A DNA stretch of 60,000 nucleotides from Apostichopus japonicus (lineage: Eukaryota; Echinodermata; Holothuroidea; Aspidochirotida; Stichopodidae), in contig NC_092581.1 in NCBI RefSeq assembly GCF_037975245.1, positions 2,802,001 to 2,862,000 on the forward strand, given 5' to 3'. Below, one piece after another: positions 23,222 through 34,076 of this stretch. Each line of letters starts with the position of its first letter. Position 1 is the first letter of the stretch. The position numbers and the translations under genes were made by a program. Below the pieces are notes generated by a model. It ran no database searches and was not told the origin of the DNA. It was given only the letters and a program-made list of their open reading frames with translations.

Positions 23222-24114
23222 ACCAGGTGGCGGCCTTCCTACTCGAACTCTTCCGAGAAGGGAAGCAAATAAGTACAATTAGAAATTACCGCTCCGCAAT
23301 AGCAGCGGTTCACAGCGGATTCTCGGATGGCTCCTCAGTAGGAACCAACCCGGTCCTCCGCCAGGTCTTAAGGGGCATGTTCCACAGACGCCCTCCCAGG
23401 CGCCGCCTGGCCCCGTCATGGGCCCTCCACGAGGTCCTGACGACCCTTGCGGGCTCTCCGTACGAGCCGTTACACAATGCTCCATTGGACAAACTAACAC
23501 ACAAAACTCTGTTTCTGATCGCGGCCGCCTCTGCCAGGCGCAGAAGCTGTCTCCACGCGCTCACCCTCCAACGGGGGTTCACGAGGTTCGAACCAGGAGG
23601 AGTCAGATTACTACCTGACCCTCACTTCCTCCCAAAGAACCAATCAGTAACCTTTACCCCGAACGAGATCTTCCTACCGAGTCTGTCACAAGCCTCGTCA
23701 ATCGCGGAAGACAAGCGCTGGTGCCCTGTCCGAGCCCTTAAGTGGTACATAGAGAGGACCAAACAGCTACGTACCTCGGACAGGCTCTTCATTTTACCGC
23801 GGTCGCCCTACACCCCGGCCTCAAAGGACACCATTTCACGGTGGATGGCCGACTTAATTCGTGCCCACACCCAGCCTGGGGAACCCGTCCGGGCGCACGA
23901 CGTCCGAGGCCACGCCACGTCCAGGGCGTGGTTCCGGGGGGTTCCCCTGGAAGATATTATGAAGGCGGCGGCCTGGAAGACCCCGTCTTCCTTTGTCGCC
24001 TGTTATCTCACAAACACCCCTGCCACGGAAGGGGATTTTGCCCGAGCGGCCCTAGGTCCGCCGCCCGCGAGATCCTCGACCCACCGCCAGGGCTCCTGTG
24101 TCACAAATGCATAG
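21475..24114 (+). CDS. DIRS ORF3, tyrosine recombinase (integrase)
   Basis: The open frame is 879 codons, but only the part from about 23041 (residue 523 onward) is recombinase-like; the first 520 codons are the alternate frame of RT/RNase H and may not be translated. The N-terminal core-binding part reads VKTYDSRLHRYYVWAG and ISTIRNYRSAIAAVHSG. The catalytic domain shows Arg689 in SARRRSCLHAL, His808 and Arg811 in RAHDVRGHATS, and the nucleophile Tyr844 in FVACYL, the R...HxxR...Y signature. It is expected to integrate the circular DNA at a short matching core without staggered duplication. It lies in the same frame as ORF1, overlaps ORF2, and its stop codon lies inside the internal complementary region. 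The true start is undecided. Confidence 0.88.
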   Translation: MEAHPEPQTSQQEVHPTGEVQDGDSHINPPPTAPRDVGILRRSKGCLPTYPHPTRGPAVPRVQVQGHRLPLHSATIWPLHGTQGFHQGNKGGPGSPPPKRGNGVRLPRRLVSTRQLPTRGSRQYKRHRLPPDETGVVNQCREIQPRAHSIDHILRGPSRPRQRHGLPDGRKNGKPSGHGQKNTRQSEYPSAHVAAPIGEDGELHRPSRPVQTQNEAAPAAPPQTLCPGSVVGGNANPTSNGASPVSHVVGRVGQDRGRATFPEPSPYNVDHDGCLPQRLGSGMGHTHSCRRMGGAREGSPYQYFRDGSGPEGRTSLGNPPNGPHCHGPVRQHHDRGVYQPSRGHSIPGPPTQDMGPARPLRLPSDRPTGVPPSRERQYTGRRTVQGVSRQWGMGALPNVVRPHIPPVRQAVRRHVRDGQERQTPDVLLQIPRPAGLEDRRPSRLMGGPLHVRLSPTGITPQNSHDASGRGSGHAFDRTLLAQSSMVPTHHRNAGRPTIQIPTGRQAPLPTERPHNPPRHHEPPSSCVETLRLSLQTAGFPPEVADIAVDARRQSTVKTYDSRLHRYYVWAGDNAADPVEASVDQVAAFLLELFREGKQISTIRNYRSAIAAVHSGFSDGSSVGTNPVLRQVLRGMFHRRPPRRRLAPSWALHEVLTTLAGSPYEPLHNAPLDKLTHKTLFLIAAASARRRSCLHALTLQRGFTRFEPGGVRLLPDPHFLPKNQSVTFTPNEIFLPSLSQASSIAEDKRWCPVRALKWYIERTKQLRTSDRLFILPRSPYTPASKDTISRWMADLIRAHTQPGEPVRAHDVRGHATSRAWFRGVPLEDIMKAAAWKTPSSFVACYLTNTPATEGDFARAALGPPPARSSTHRQGSCVTNA

Positions 24115-24203
24115 GTTATATGAGGTGAGGGAGTACGCGCTGTGAATTCCCCAAACCTTAACCGGTTTGTGAATTAACGAGCGACGTACTCACCTCATAT
24201 AAC
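24106..24203 (+). repeat. DIRS internal complementary region
   Basis: The first part (24106-24148) is the reverse complement of the element's extreme left end (18552 onward). The second part (about 24145-24203) is the reverse complement of its extreme right end (to 24681). They meet at tgtgaattccccaaacc, the complement of the right end joined to the left end through one aat. In the DIRS model this region templates completion and circularisation of the cDNA. It overlaps the last codons and stop of the recombinase ORF. Confidence 0.92.
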
Positions 24204-24543
24204 ATCCCGACCCGCCTCCCCACTATGGGGGACCTCGCGGACGGAACCATACAACCACGTCGGATACCCTCCTCGGATACTAGGGGAACTGGCCACGCAG
24301 ATATGACCATGTGTCGGCCTTTCCCCCCAGGAATTTTCGAGGGATGTCGTGGGGTCCCGCCTACACCCACCGACGACCCACTCTGGACCCACTTCGGGCC
24401 CACTCAGGACCCACCTGTCACCCACACCAGCCCACCTAGGGCCTCTTCAGGTGAGAATGTTTTTGGTTGTATCCTCGGGGTTTCCGCCCCTTGGTCGATC
24501 CTCTCCCCCTTCTCCGTCCGGTGCCGCACCATTGCGGCCTGGA
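24204..24543 (+). other. DIRS 3' noncoding spacer
   Basis: This 340-bp segment lies between the internal complementary region and the right terminal repeat. It is GC-rich with repeated ccca-type phrases (for example cccactctggacccacttcg). Frames across it are short and unlike known domains. It probably represents the 3' untranslated part of the element transcript. No clear polyadenylation signal was identified. Confidence 0.6.
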
Positions 24544-24638
24544 AATTACGGAAGGGAGATGGCCACACTTACATACAGACAAATTGCCAGATGCTAGAGC
24601 GAGGTTAATACGGTAATGCATAGGTTATATGAGGTGAG
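24544..24638 (+). repeat. DIRS right inverted terminal repeat
   Basis: This 95-bp stretch is the inverted partner of 18571-18665, ending gcataggttatatgaggtgag. Beyond it lies a 43-bp right-specific extension (24639-24681) ending gtttggggaat, which is found in inverse in the internal complementary region. Confidence 0.93.
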
Positions 24639-25979
24639 TACGTCGCTCGTTAATTCACAAACCGGTTAAGGTTTGGGGAATCTAGAACAATTTAAATGAC
24701 GATGATTATCGGGGGAAAAAAGGTTCGTAGAATCTGATGCAAACTTCAGAAATTGGAGCTCTTTGGAATAGAAGAAAAGGCGACAGTATTTATTAATTAT
24801 GATAATATATTATGATGATATATAAAAACTGAAGTAAGTCCTATGTGTTTTTGTTTTGTTCATATCCTGGAATATCAATCCACAATGCACTTCTGTTGAT
24901 AGACTTGGTTATTCCTACTATATCTGGGTTTTTGCAGTATTGTCCTTGAAATTTTGACGTTGCAAGTTACGGATGGGTTGACGTTAATTAAGCTCTTCAG
25001 GAATGTCCTTTAGAAGTTATATATAGTGTGACTTTTGGTTAATTGGACTTGTGTACAAATAACAACAGTTTTGGTTTAATATGATAGTTAAAGTTATTGC
25101 ACTTTAAAAGTGCAGATGTTGTGCACTTTACTGCAAAGTATGCACTCTCATCTCAAACCACTGAAGACGGTCTGGCAATTTGTACACTCACTACTGTGTT
25201 TACACCTTGTGTTGTGATGTTAATGTTGCAATCAAAAAGGATGTAAATACAAGTTTGCTTCAGGTGGAATAAAATAAATATCTATTTAATTGATAGTATC
25301 TATAACTTTAAAAAAAAATTACTAATTGTGAGGATCTATTTGAATCCCGCATTAATACTCGAGTCGCTCTCTTGATCGTCGTAAATGCCTCACAGAATCG
25401 GCATGGTAACGGAGGGAGATGGTGTACCCAAAGCTTTACGTGATGTCTGAGTGTTGACATTGATCTCCCATCGGGACTCGTATCCGCATGATGGATTCCA
25501 TGTTTCTCCTCACCCATCTTCCTTTTAGCCTCTCAAATTCCGAGATGAATTATCTCAGTAATCTACGCGAGAGGTTGCTTGAACTCCGGCATCGAGAAAC
25601 GGTAGCAACGACACCGAGTAAACTTTTCTAAATTTGCAGTGCCATCTACAACCTCATTAACAGGTTTGAGCAGTAATAATACTTTATACGCTCTGCTATA
25701 GCAGGCCGTCCGACGACGTGTACTGTCCACTTGATTTAACACTGTAGGCCGAATGATATCGTTAATTTGTCATACTGTACCCGACCGAAATATTTGAGTG
25801 CAGGTCACAGGTTTAATAGGCTGCTATTCGAAATATCCTTTGTTAAAAATAAAAGTCTCAGAGTTTACCCTTGGCTGAGCCCCCCGTAAGAAGTGTCATG
25901 TACAGTACACAATAGTGTGCTGTATGTACATACATGTATGTACTCCGATCTAGACAACATTCAATTAAGTGATCTATAA

Positions 25980-26110
25980 TTCTTTAACACTGCACCCCAC
26001 TGTCCCTTGTTGACCCACTGCTAGGAACCCACTCTCTGCCCACATTCTCCTCGTCAATTCACCTACTAGTGCTCTTCAATGTCTCTAACGCATGTCGTCA
26101 TTCCATCAGA
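25980..26110. repeat. Possible diverged MITE interior
   Basis: The segment with tctttaacactgcaccccac followed by C/T-rich sequence resembles the interior of the MITE copy at 37254 (ttttaacactgcacgccctc). No terminus was found, so this is a weak match. Confidence 0.25.
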
Positions 26111-26849
26111 TCTGCATAATTTTTCAATTCAATGGGTGCAACTTAAATATAAATTGCAGGAATGCTCCTTTATCAATTTTCTTATGACATCATGTTCAAT
26201 AGTTAAGGCTAAATTTTATGTCCAACCCATTTGTTCCCCCAAAATGTGAAATTCTGAATATAGCTATGCCAGACAATCAATGAAGCAGATTTAGATAACC
26301 GTGTATTCCTGTATATTGATGATTAAGAAACGGGAGATGGGAATGCTTAAGCAGATGTCATTTAATGACTTTGCTCGCGTTCAATCTCCAAAAATGACGT
26401 TAACGACCTTGACCAATGTAAATGTAGATTTCGGCACCAAATGGGGATAAAACTTGGATATAATAAATATGTAGCTATTTTTAAATTATATTTCTTCCAC
26501 TCCTATTGTATTTTTTGCATGATTCATCACATTTTTGTTTCTAAGTGTTGTGGATAGTTGTTGATTTGGGTATCCTTTTATAAATTCTCTTCTGCTAAAT
26601 TGTGTTGTCATGCACTCTGTAACCTCAAATTTTGAATATTAGATTACCTAATATTAATGAAAATTAACACAAAAAATATTCTAATGAACAATCGATTTTG
26701 TGTATACTTTCATAAAAGTTACCAACAATTTGGATAAAGTGATTTGCAAAATCTCATGGCAACAAGTTAGTTGTAAAAGCTAGTTGTAATCATAGAGGTA
26801 CAGTACTTACTGATTAACATTGAACACACTGTATACTAAAAAGTTCACT

Positions 26850-26890
26850 TGTATCTTACATGTCTCCTCTCCACCACTGCACTTATTTCC
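26850..26890. repeat. Degenerate MITE terminus
   Basis: The sequence cttacatgtctcctctccac followed by cactgcactt resembles the family terminus with several substitutions. No opposite end was seen. Confidence 0.4.
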
Positions 26891-27117
26891 TTCCTCTCCA
26901 TATATTGTATCTGCAATTTGTTTCTGTAACACTATGACAATCACACTCTACAATAGATGTGTTTAGGAAAGACTACACTGGTGATGGTAAATGTCAGGGG
27001 GGGAAAGGTTGGAGGGGGGGGGTTGCTGACTTCAGACAATTCACCAGTTTGTAAAGAGCAACAAGATACCAGTGTATGGAAATTACCTTGATTGTTGTTC
27101 TAAGCATTTAGGATGAT

Positions 27118-27175
27118 AAATTTGGAAGCAGGGGCAGGGGAGGGACATGGGAGGGACAGGGGAGGGGGTCTCAAT
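27118..27175 (+). repeat. G-rich tract, quadruplex-prone
   Basis: Successive GGG runs spaced by 1-5 bases (ggcaggggagggacatggga and following) could form a G-quadruplex in the + strand RNA or DNA. This is a composition-based observation only. Confidence 0.5.
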
Positions 27176-27905
27176 GTGGGAAATGACATAGCTAGGCTCT
27201 CAATGGATACACGTATATATACGTACTGCTTGTTGTCTGTAATCGTCAGCAAATCGAGAATCTTCTATTCTCCTAAAACACCTAGCTCAAGAACTGAAAA
27301 AAATTGGATTGAACCAAATCTGAGCCCAATGAATCAAATCGTCTAGGATTATATAGCATTATTTTGTAGACTTTCGAACGGTAGATTCAGTAGGTTGAGA
27401 ATTAGCAAGGGGTACTAGCAAGGGTGCGGTGCAAAAGTATGGTTACCATGTATGCATATGGGAGACAGGTTAGTAGCAGCAGTCATAAATACTTCAAGCC
27501 AGTTTAGGCCTTAGATTTGGGGGTTTTACAGCGTGGATATGACTTAAATTGAGGCTTTTATCCTGCCTGAAAGAAAGTCGTTTTATATAATTATTCTTTA
27601 TTCTTGTTAATACTTATAATTGGTAAGAGGGCTCCTCTGGAGAGCAGTGCTTTGGCACTGAGCAGGACTATCCTCATTAAAGATGACAATAATAATAAAA
27701 AAAATTAAAAAAAGGTCTGATGATGATTTGCTAACTTTATATATCTCTACATAGATTAGTATAATTATTTAAGTATCCACTGGATCTGTTAGGATATTAA
27801 AAATGATTTAATGTATAAACAAGTCCTATCATAGATTTTGTGTAGTAGTAAAGTCCTGTTGTAACAGCTGGGCATTTCCATCCACAAGAGACATATATAT
27901 ATATG

Positions 27906-27913
27906 GTTGTATA
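27906..27913. repeat. hAT target-site duplication, left copy
   Basis: The 8 bp gttgtata directly before the terminal repeat are repeated at 27727+2000, that is 29727-29734, directly after the other terminus. Confidence 0.85.
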
Positions 27914-29726
27914 TAGTGTTGCGCCGATATTACCAATATCGGTTTTGGCCGATATCCGATATTATCATCCCAATATCGGTCCGATACCGATACCGATACC
28001 GATATTTTTTAACAGACAAAATAAAGGCAAAACCGTACTTTCTAGTCATGCATACATTCACAAATAAATCTTCAAGTAAACAACAAAACATGGTGTTTTG
28101 TTTTCCTTTTGTCCTAAGTTGAAAAGAATGACTTTTTTCCTGATTTTGAAAAAGAGAATTATAATTGAAATCCAACCAGAATCTTTTTCACTGCAGCGCT
28201 GCACGCGATAATAAAATGGACGCAGTAAATGTGAGCCTTAACATCGTAAAGACTTACAAGTAGCTATAGTGTTAACGTATGCTTGCAAAATTGCATCTTA
28301 ATTAGGTTACGAACTGTCGATCACAATGTAAAAATGATAATTTATTGAGTTTATACTCAATGTACAACTTATTCACTTGACCGTATAGAGAAGAAAAAAA
28401 CTGAAAATCAGTAGAGAAATGACCAATTGTGTACGGAAAGTAAGGTGGTACACCTTTCAAATATTACGAAAGATCGAACAAAACACTTTCGAAAAATTCA
28501 CGCAAAACTGGCATATCGTACTAAATGCAACTAATGTCATGTAAACAAGGCTCTAGTGCATCCATTTATGAATATACCGTAAGACCACATCTGTTTTTAA
28601 GCGGGGGAAAAAAGAAAGTATTTTCTAGAATTTCCAAAAATACGGAAAAAATAATATCCTACCATAGTTAATTGTATAGCAAATAGCCTAACCACCTCGG
28701 CGGTTACGGATCTCACGTAACTGAAAAGTTCCCTGGCAACTTGCCAAACAATGTTAACAAACAGGTGTTACACAGGGCATGAGCTTACAGTGTGTTTGGG
28801 AAGGTACCTGGGAAAATTCGCAGCACATGTACGGCGGTAGTTGGGTATAGGGTTAAACACCGCAGTTGTAAAAATGTACGCATTGTGCACGCTATTCATT
28901 GTTAGGCAGTCTAGAGACAGGGCTTTGCTGAACGTTGTTTGTTTCATAATATCGGAAGTTTTGTAAGTTGCACTTTTTAAAGATTGAAAGACAGATTAAA
29001 TCTCTTTTCATTTTATAACATAATATAGCTACTCCAACTTGTCATTTTAAAATTTTCATCTGTTTCGTGACAATTTAAATAAGAAAATTATTTTGCATAC
29101 TCAACTGCGATTTTTTTTTATCGCCAGACACGCAAAAAAAAGCCAATTTTTCGGGGCTTTATCCCCCAGGATCCCCACAAGGGGTTCTACCCCATGACCC
29201 CACCAAGGCCCTAAGGCGGGTCCCTGGACACTACGCCTTTATGCTCGCGTGCTCGGCGTGTTCGCTGGGCGAACACCGGCGGGAAATCGGCAGTGTGTTC
29301 GCGGAAAATTAAAAGTGCAGTTATGCATCATGTTCAAGGTTTTCACGGAGGCCTTTGAGAAAATGAATGGTTAGTACAGTACAGTGTATACATGCTGCAC
29401 TAATGCTATGTGTAGGCCAAGGTTCACGAAGGTCATTGGTTATATTCGCGCGCCGTAGACTTGTTTTAGAGGTTACGGAGGGTCAGGTTTCCATGGATAT
29501 TAATCGAAAATGAATAAGAGTTTAACTGACGCTAAAGAAATGGATCGTCTTGGGCAGATTAACAAATCATTGCAAGTATAAATAAGTAGCTCTGCTGTGA
29601 AAAAAAAGTTCAATATCGGCTTGCTGTTATCGGCAATTAGGCAAAATTTTACCGATACCGATATGCTGCCGATATTGCAAATATCGGCCGATACCGATAT
29701 TGAAAACGATTATCGGCGCAACACTA
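27914..29726. mobile_element. Non-autonomous hAT-type DNA transposon
   Basis: The termini are inverted repeats (tagtgttgcgccgata at the left, tatcggcgcaacacta at the right) flanked by the perfect 8-bp duplication gttgtata. Eight-base duplications and short termini of this kind are typical of the hAT superfamily. Both subterminal regions are packed with CCGATA/TATCGG words (about 27920-28006 and 29610-29715), which are plausible transposase-binding repeats. The 1.8-kb interior has no long reading frame, so it would depend on a transposase supplied from elsewhere. A GC-rich patch at about 29150-29300 has no recognised content. Confidence 0.88.
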
Positions 29727-29734
29727 GTTGTATA
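29727..29734. repeat. hAT target-site duplication, right copy
   Basis: The sequence gttgtata is identical to 27906-27913 and abuts the right terminus of the element. Confidence 0.85.
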
Positions 29735-30860
29735 TATGTAAAGTAGGTACTGTTAAATACTTGCTCTCTGTTAGTAATGGATCCCCACAAATGCATTCCC
29801 ATGTACACTTGTGAAGATTGACAGGTTTACCTGTCATATACAGCTAGCCTGCTACAGTATGCACGAGTCTTATCCACAGTCGTCTGCCACAGCTGCGACG
29901 ACGCTACTCATGTGTTCAATTTATGAGCAGCACATTGAATCCGCTGGGAAAATTCATAGTACCTCACTATTTTTACCTTTAAAAGCTGTCTACAGTTATG
30001 TTTATTAGCCAGAAATATTAAGAAAGAAAAAAGAAAATCTCATAAATATGTATTTGTAAAGTTAATTAAAAGGTGTGAAAGTCAAATAGTTTATAAGTTT
30101 TTACTCCGTATGTAACATGAATCTCTGTGGTTTTATAACATTAAATACATAAATTTTGATGACAAAAATTGATTTTTTTTTTTTAAATATTTTTTTTTTC
30201 GTTTTCAAAGTAAAAAAAATAAGGAATAATTTGGTAAATTTTTAGGGAGGTAAATTTTGAAGCAAGGCCAGGTTACTGGTAGTGCTAGTTAAGCCTATAT
30301 TGATTTTGTTTGCTACAAGTTTTGCCATTACAGGTAAAAGGAAATTAATTATTTTTCTTGTTCCTTGGGGAGAAGCAAGAGCGAAAAATTCACCTCACAT
30401 GTGTGATTAAACACACGCAACAATTTAATGTGAAGATTTGAGGAATCTCTCTGGACTGCTGTAGTCAGTTCTGTGTGATTTATGGTGTCATGTCTACTCT
30501 GTAATATGGCAGCTTAAAAGTGCCATCAAGAAAAGAATACCTTGCCCACAAATAAATTGACATTTTTGCAGCAAAATGTCAAGATAGCAAGAAAAAAAAT
30601 TGACAGAGTTTTAAACTGTTGTCTTCTTAAATAATTTACTGAAAATTTTTGAAATGGCAACTTATTACATTTCATTTTTTTAACAATTTTATGAAAATTG
30701 TCAACTTAATTATGGTTAGATATTGTCATCTTGATGGCACTTTAATCTACCGTACTGTACAGATTCACAGACACGAAAAATGAAGGTTGATGCAGTATGT
30801 AAAGAAGTGGTTGAATATGTTCTTCAAGAGTGAAAGTCAGGAGATGAAGAGGAATCAGGA

Positions 30861-31000
30861 TGGGTAGCGTTGAGAGTGGGAAGGGAGATGGGAGGAAGGG
30901 TAGGGTTGAGAGTGGGTAGGAAGATGGGAGGAAGGGTAGGGTGGAGAGTGGGAAGCAGGGTGGGAGGAAGGGTGGGGTTGAGAGTGGTAAGGGGGGCTTA
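30861..31000. repeat. 36-bp purine minisatellite, about 3.5 copies
   Basis: Units contain gttgagagtgggaagggaga and gggaggaagggt. The + strand is nearly all purine with many GGG runs. The copies differ by small substitutions. The minus-strand frame across it (Pro/Leu/Ser repeats) is compositional. Confidence 0.85.
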
Positions 31001-31149
31001 GAGAAGGAATGGAGAAGAGTTAGCATGGTGAACAGTGGTTAGGACATTTACAGAATTTCTAGAAGCAATGTAGTTCAAGTATTTGGTCACTTATTAAGTG
31101 TGATAATTAACCTCCTCCTGCAAATTTACCAGTAATTAATCAATTAAAT

Positions 31150-31185
31150 TCTTACTTACCTGTCTCCTCACAACAAATGCACCAC
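31150..31185. repeat. Solo MITE terminus
   Basis: The sequence cttacctgtctcctcacaac followed by aaatgcacc is close to the family terminus. No inverted partner was found nearby. Confidence 0.5.
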
Positions 31186-33994
31186 TGGATCATATTTATA
31201 CACAATATATACCAATAAGCCTATTAATTCTTTCAGCATAAGGGAGTTCATAGTTACAACTACACAAGACAGGACACCAACCTACAGTCCCTACATTTAC
31301 CTGAGAATATAAAACACTTTCCAGTAAAGAACTTACAAGAGGAATTTATAAGGTTTTATAGAAATTCAAAGTGAAAGGTTGTTGATCAAAGTGTAACCTA
31401 AACTTATATGAAAAGAAAAACAAAAGGAGAAGGAGAAGAAGAAACGAAGAAGGCAAAGAAAATAAATTTCAAAAAAACCTCACAGTTCAGCACTGATATA
31501 AAAAACTACCTTGTTGTTATTAATTGATCTTTTCTCACAAGATAAGATCTTCTTATTAAAAACCTTGAGGGATTTATAAGGTTATATTGAATATGATGTG
31601 AAAGATCATTTCAAAAAATGCAATAAAAAATAACAAAATAGAATAACTCCAAAAAAAAACAACATATGAAAACATGAAAATCAATGTTATATAGCTACTT
31701 GCACATATGATATCACATTGACATCCACTATGTATTCTGGTTGCCATGGTGAATGTTGTTTAATATCAAGGAAAAGGAACATCCATGATATCAATATGTA
31801 TCGCACCAATACTCCTTCTGTGATAGTTTCTACGCAATATTTGTGAGAACATTTTTAATATTCTTTCATTTTTTAATGATATTACATATATACGATCATA
31901 TTCAGTCACCTCACTACTGATGGGTCGTACGGTACAGTACCTCACGCTTCAGCAGAACGATCTGTCCCCCCCCCCTCTTTATGATGGATGGACTCGAATG
32001 TTTGACCTTCACAGTAATTTTAAGCTCGATTAAACTCTGTTAAAAATTAACATTTATGTCGCAAATATGACGAAGAACCTAGCAACACGTACGTTGACGG
32101 TTTGAATGTGCGGTAAAGTCGTTGAAGTATGTGTTGTTGATTAACTATCTTCATACCTTAATATTTGGGGTACGCACAGTATGATACAGGAAAAGAATAG
32201 ATATGATAAATTATCATCATAGACCATGAAGTTTAAGGGTTTCTCATTTCTGCGCTGTACTTCTGTCACATGATAATGTCTGTCTGTAGAAGTTAGCGAC
32301 AGTCTGTGTCTCTCCCCCAAGATCAAACAATAGTTCAAGATGGCAGACATGACATACATTTAGGCGTAACCCAGTAACTGAGAATTTTCTTCTATTTTTG
32401 CTTGTTGAAGTTGACAAGGAGGAGATCGATGATGTATCATTGTTCGCCAAATGATAGTATTGTTTATAGAGTATTCATAGCATCATCTTAATTAACTGCG
32501 CATTTATACACAACCATATAGCACAAGGCTAATATACTGTAGGCTTTGGGTGGTAAGTCTCACAGAAAAGGCAAAATCTTATGAACTCTTTGATTGATAT
32601 AGTACATTACCTACCTGCTGATGATTTATTGCCTTAAAAATTACCATCATTCTGTGGACATGCCCTCATAAATATTCATAGAATACAGAACAACTTGTTG
32701 GTCAGCGGTTTCCTGGGTGGCGGAGATGCTCCTCTTTCTTCGATTCACTTTTTTAGTGTAATATTCTGATGTTACATCAGTATTGAGTGTTTCCTAGCTA
32801 TAATCTGTGTTTATTTCTGTTTGTATCGTTCAGTATTTGATTGATAATTCTAAATATATAACTTGCATAAATTTGTCATACATATACAGTGTGCAGAATC
32901 AACTGTATTCTCAACAGCTGCGAGTGGCCCTGTTTTTAAAACATTTTTTTTAAGCCTCAGATAAGGTATGTGCAATTATTCATGAATCCTCTCATTCTTA
33001 AGAGGGCAAGGGACAGTTATGAATGATCCACAAAGCAATTGCCATGTACTGTGGGGAATTTGCATTCACCACATAACTGTACTGTAGACATATATCTTAA
33101 ACGCTATGGAATAACGTGTTTATACATATCAATGTAGCTCTGCATCGGTGGTATTGAGCACTATACTGCTATTAATACTGAAATTAATACACTACGTATA
33201 AATATATATATTATATACATGTATACACAAAGATATTTTTCTTGCATATTTGAAAATAAGTAAAAAGTCCAACTCTAGCCATGTTGTTGTAAACAAATTT
33301 TATCAATATTTTATAATAACTATAGGCTGGAACTAAACTAACATTATTGAGCAAAACACATGCATACAGTGGATGCGGTTGAGAGCACAATAGTATCATT
33401 GTGTACGTACACAGATATGCCATTTAATATGCCAACATTCTGTATGTATATATTTATGATGGTAGGTTGAGTAGCTCAATACTAGGTGTGTATTACTTTC
33501 TGTTGTAACTAGAAACAACAATGGAAGCTAACTAGGATTTTCTTCAACAAATTTGAAAGACAATTTTTTTTTTCAGATACCGATCTATTTATCTACATTA
33601 AGCTCACTGACATGCAATACTGGTGTAGTATTGTGTAATTTGTAGGGTTTATAATGTTTTTTGTTGAAAAGTTGTGAATTTAATACTTGTGTCAAAATTG
33701 CATCTTTCAGTACTTTTTTTTTTTTTATTATAAATAAATGAAGAATTGAAAACTGGCTGGGAAGTAATAATCCAATTTATCCCCCCATCTATAACCATTG
33801 TCAATTGAGTATAAAGATTATTATTTTACTTTAAAGGGTTTGCTATAATTTTTTCTCTTGATTTATTAGAACTTGAGAACTGCATTCATCTATATCTACC
33901 CCTCCCTGCTGCTTTTCCTTCCAAATCCGCCACAATTCTGAATTTTAAGCCATGGTAATAGATGAGATTTGTCCATCGGCTCGAATTCTGTGCA

Positions 33995-34070
33995 GTAATA
34001 ATAATAATAATAAATACTACTTATAAAGCGCCTCCCAAAAATCTCGAAGCGCTGTACAATGAAAAGAAAG
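33995..34070 (+). repeat. AAT microsatellite plus short dispersed motif
   Basis: An aat/ata triplet run is followed by tataaagcgcctcc and tcgaagcgctgtacaatg. The pair of agcgc words makes a small inverted arrangement. A similar triplet run followed by a tataaagcgc phrase is, in my recollection, common in marine invertebrate genomes. Assignment to an element class is not possible here. Confidence 0.35.
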
Positions 34071-34076
34071 TCAAAA

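Larger units (their letters stand above)
18552..24681 (+). mobile_element. Full-length DIRS-type tyrosine-recombinase retrotransposon
   Basis: This 6.1-kb element sits in the big GOPC intron in the same orientation as the gene. It has the complete DIRS architecture: split inverted terminal repeats, a Gag-like ORF, an overlapping RT/RNase H/methyltransferase-like ORF, a tyrosine recombinase ORF, and an internal complementary region just after the recombinase stop. DIRS elements are known to replicate through a circular DNA that is reinserted by the recombinase. Consistent with that, there is no target-site duplication; both borders carry the single trinucleotide aat (18552-18554 and 24679-24681). 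All three frames are open and the main catalytic motifs are present, which suggests a young and possibly autonomous copy. Its GC content is clearly higher than the flanking intron. Confidence 0.95.

Noticed and set aside
19596-23582. Many minus-strand frames across the DIRS coding region
   Set aside because: They are shadows of the GC-rich + strand genes; none shows a domain.
23582-23600. A B-box-like ggttcgaacc inside the DIRS recombinase
   Set aside because: No A box or tRNA fold around it; chance match in coding sequence.
18552-24681. LTR retrotransposon or retrovirus
   Set aside because: There are no direct LTRs, no DDE integrase and no protease motif. The termini are inverted and a tyrosine recombinase is present.
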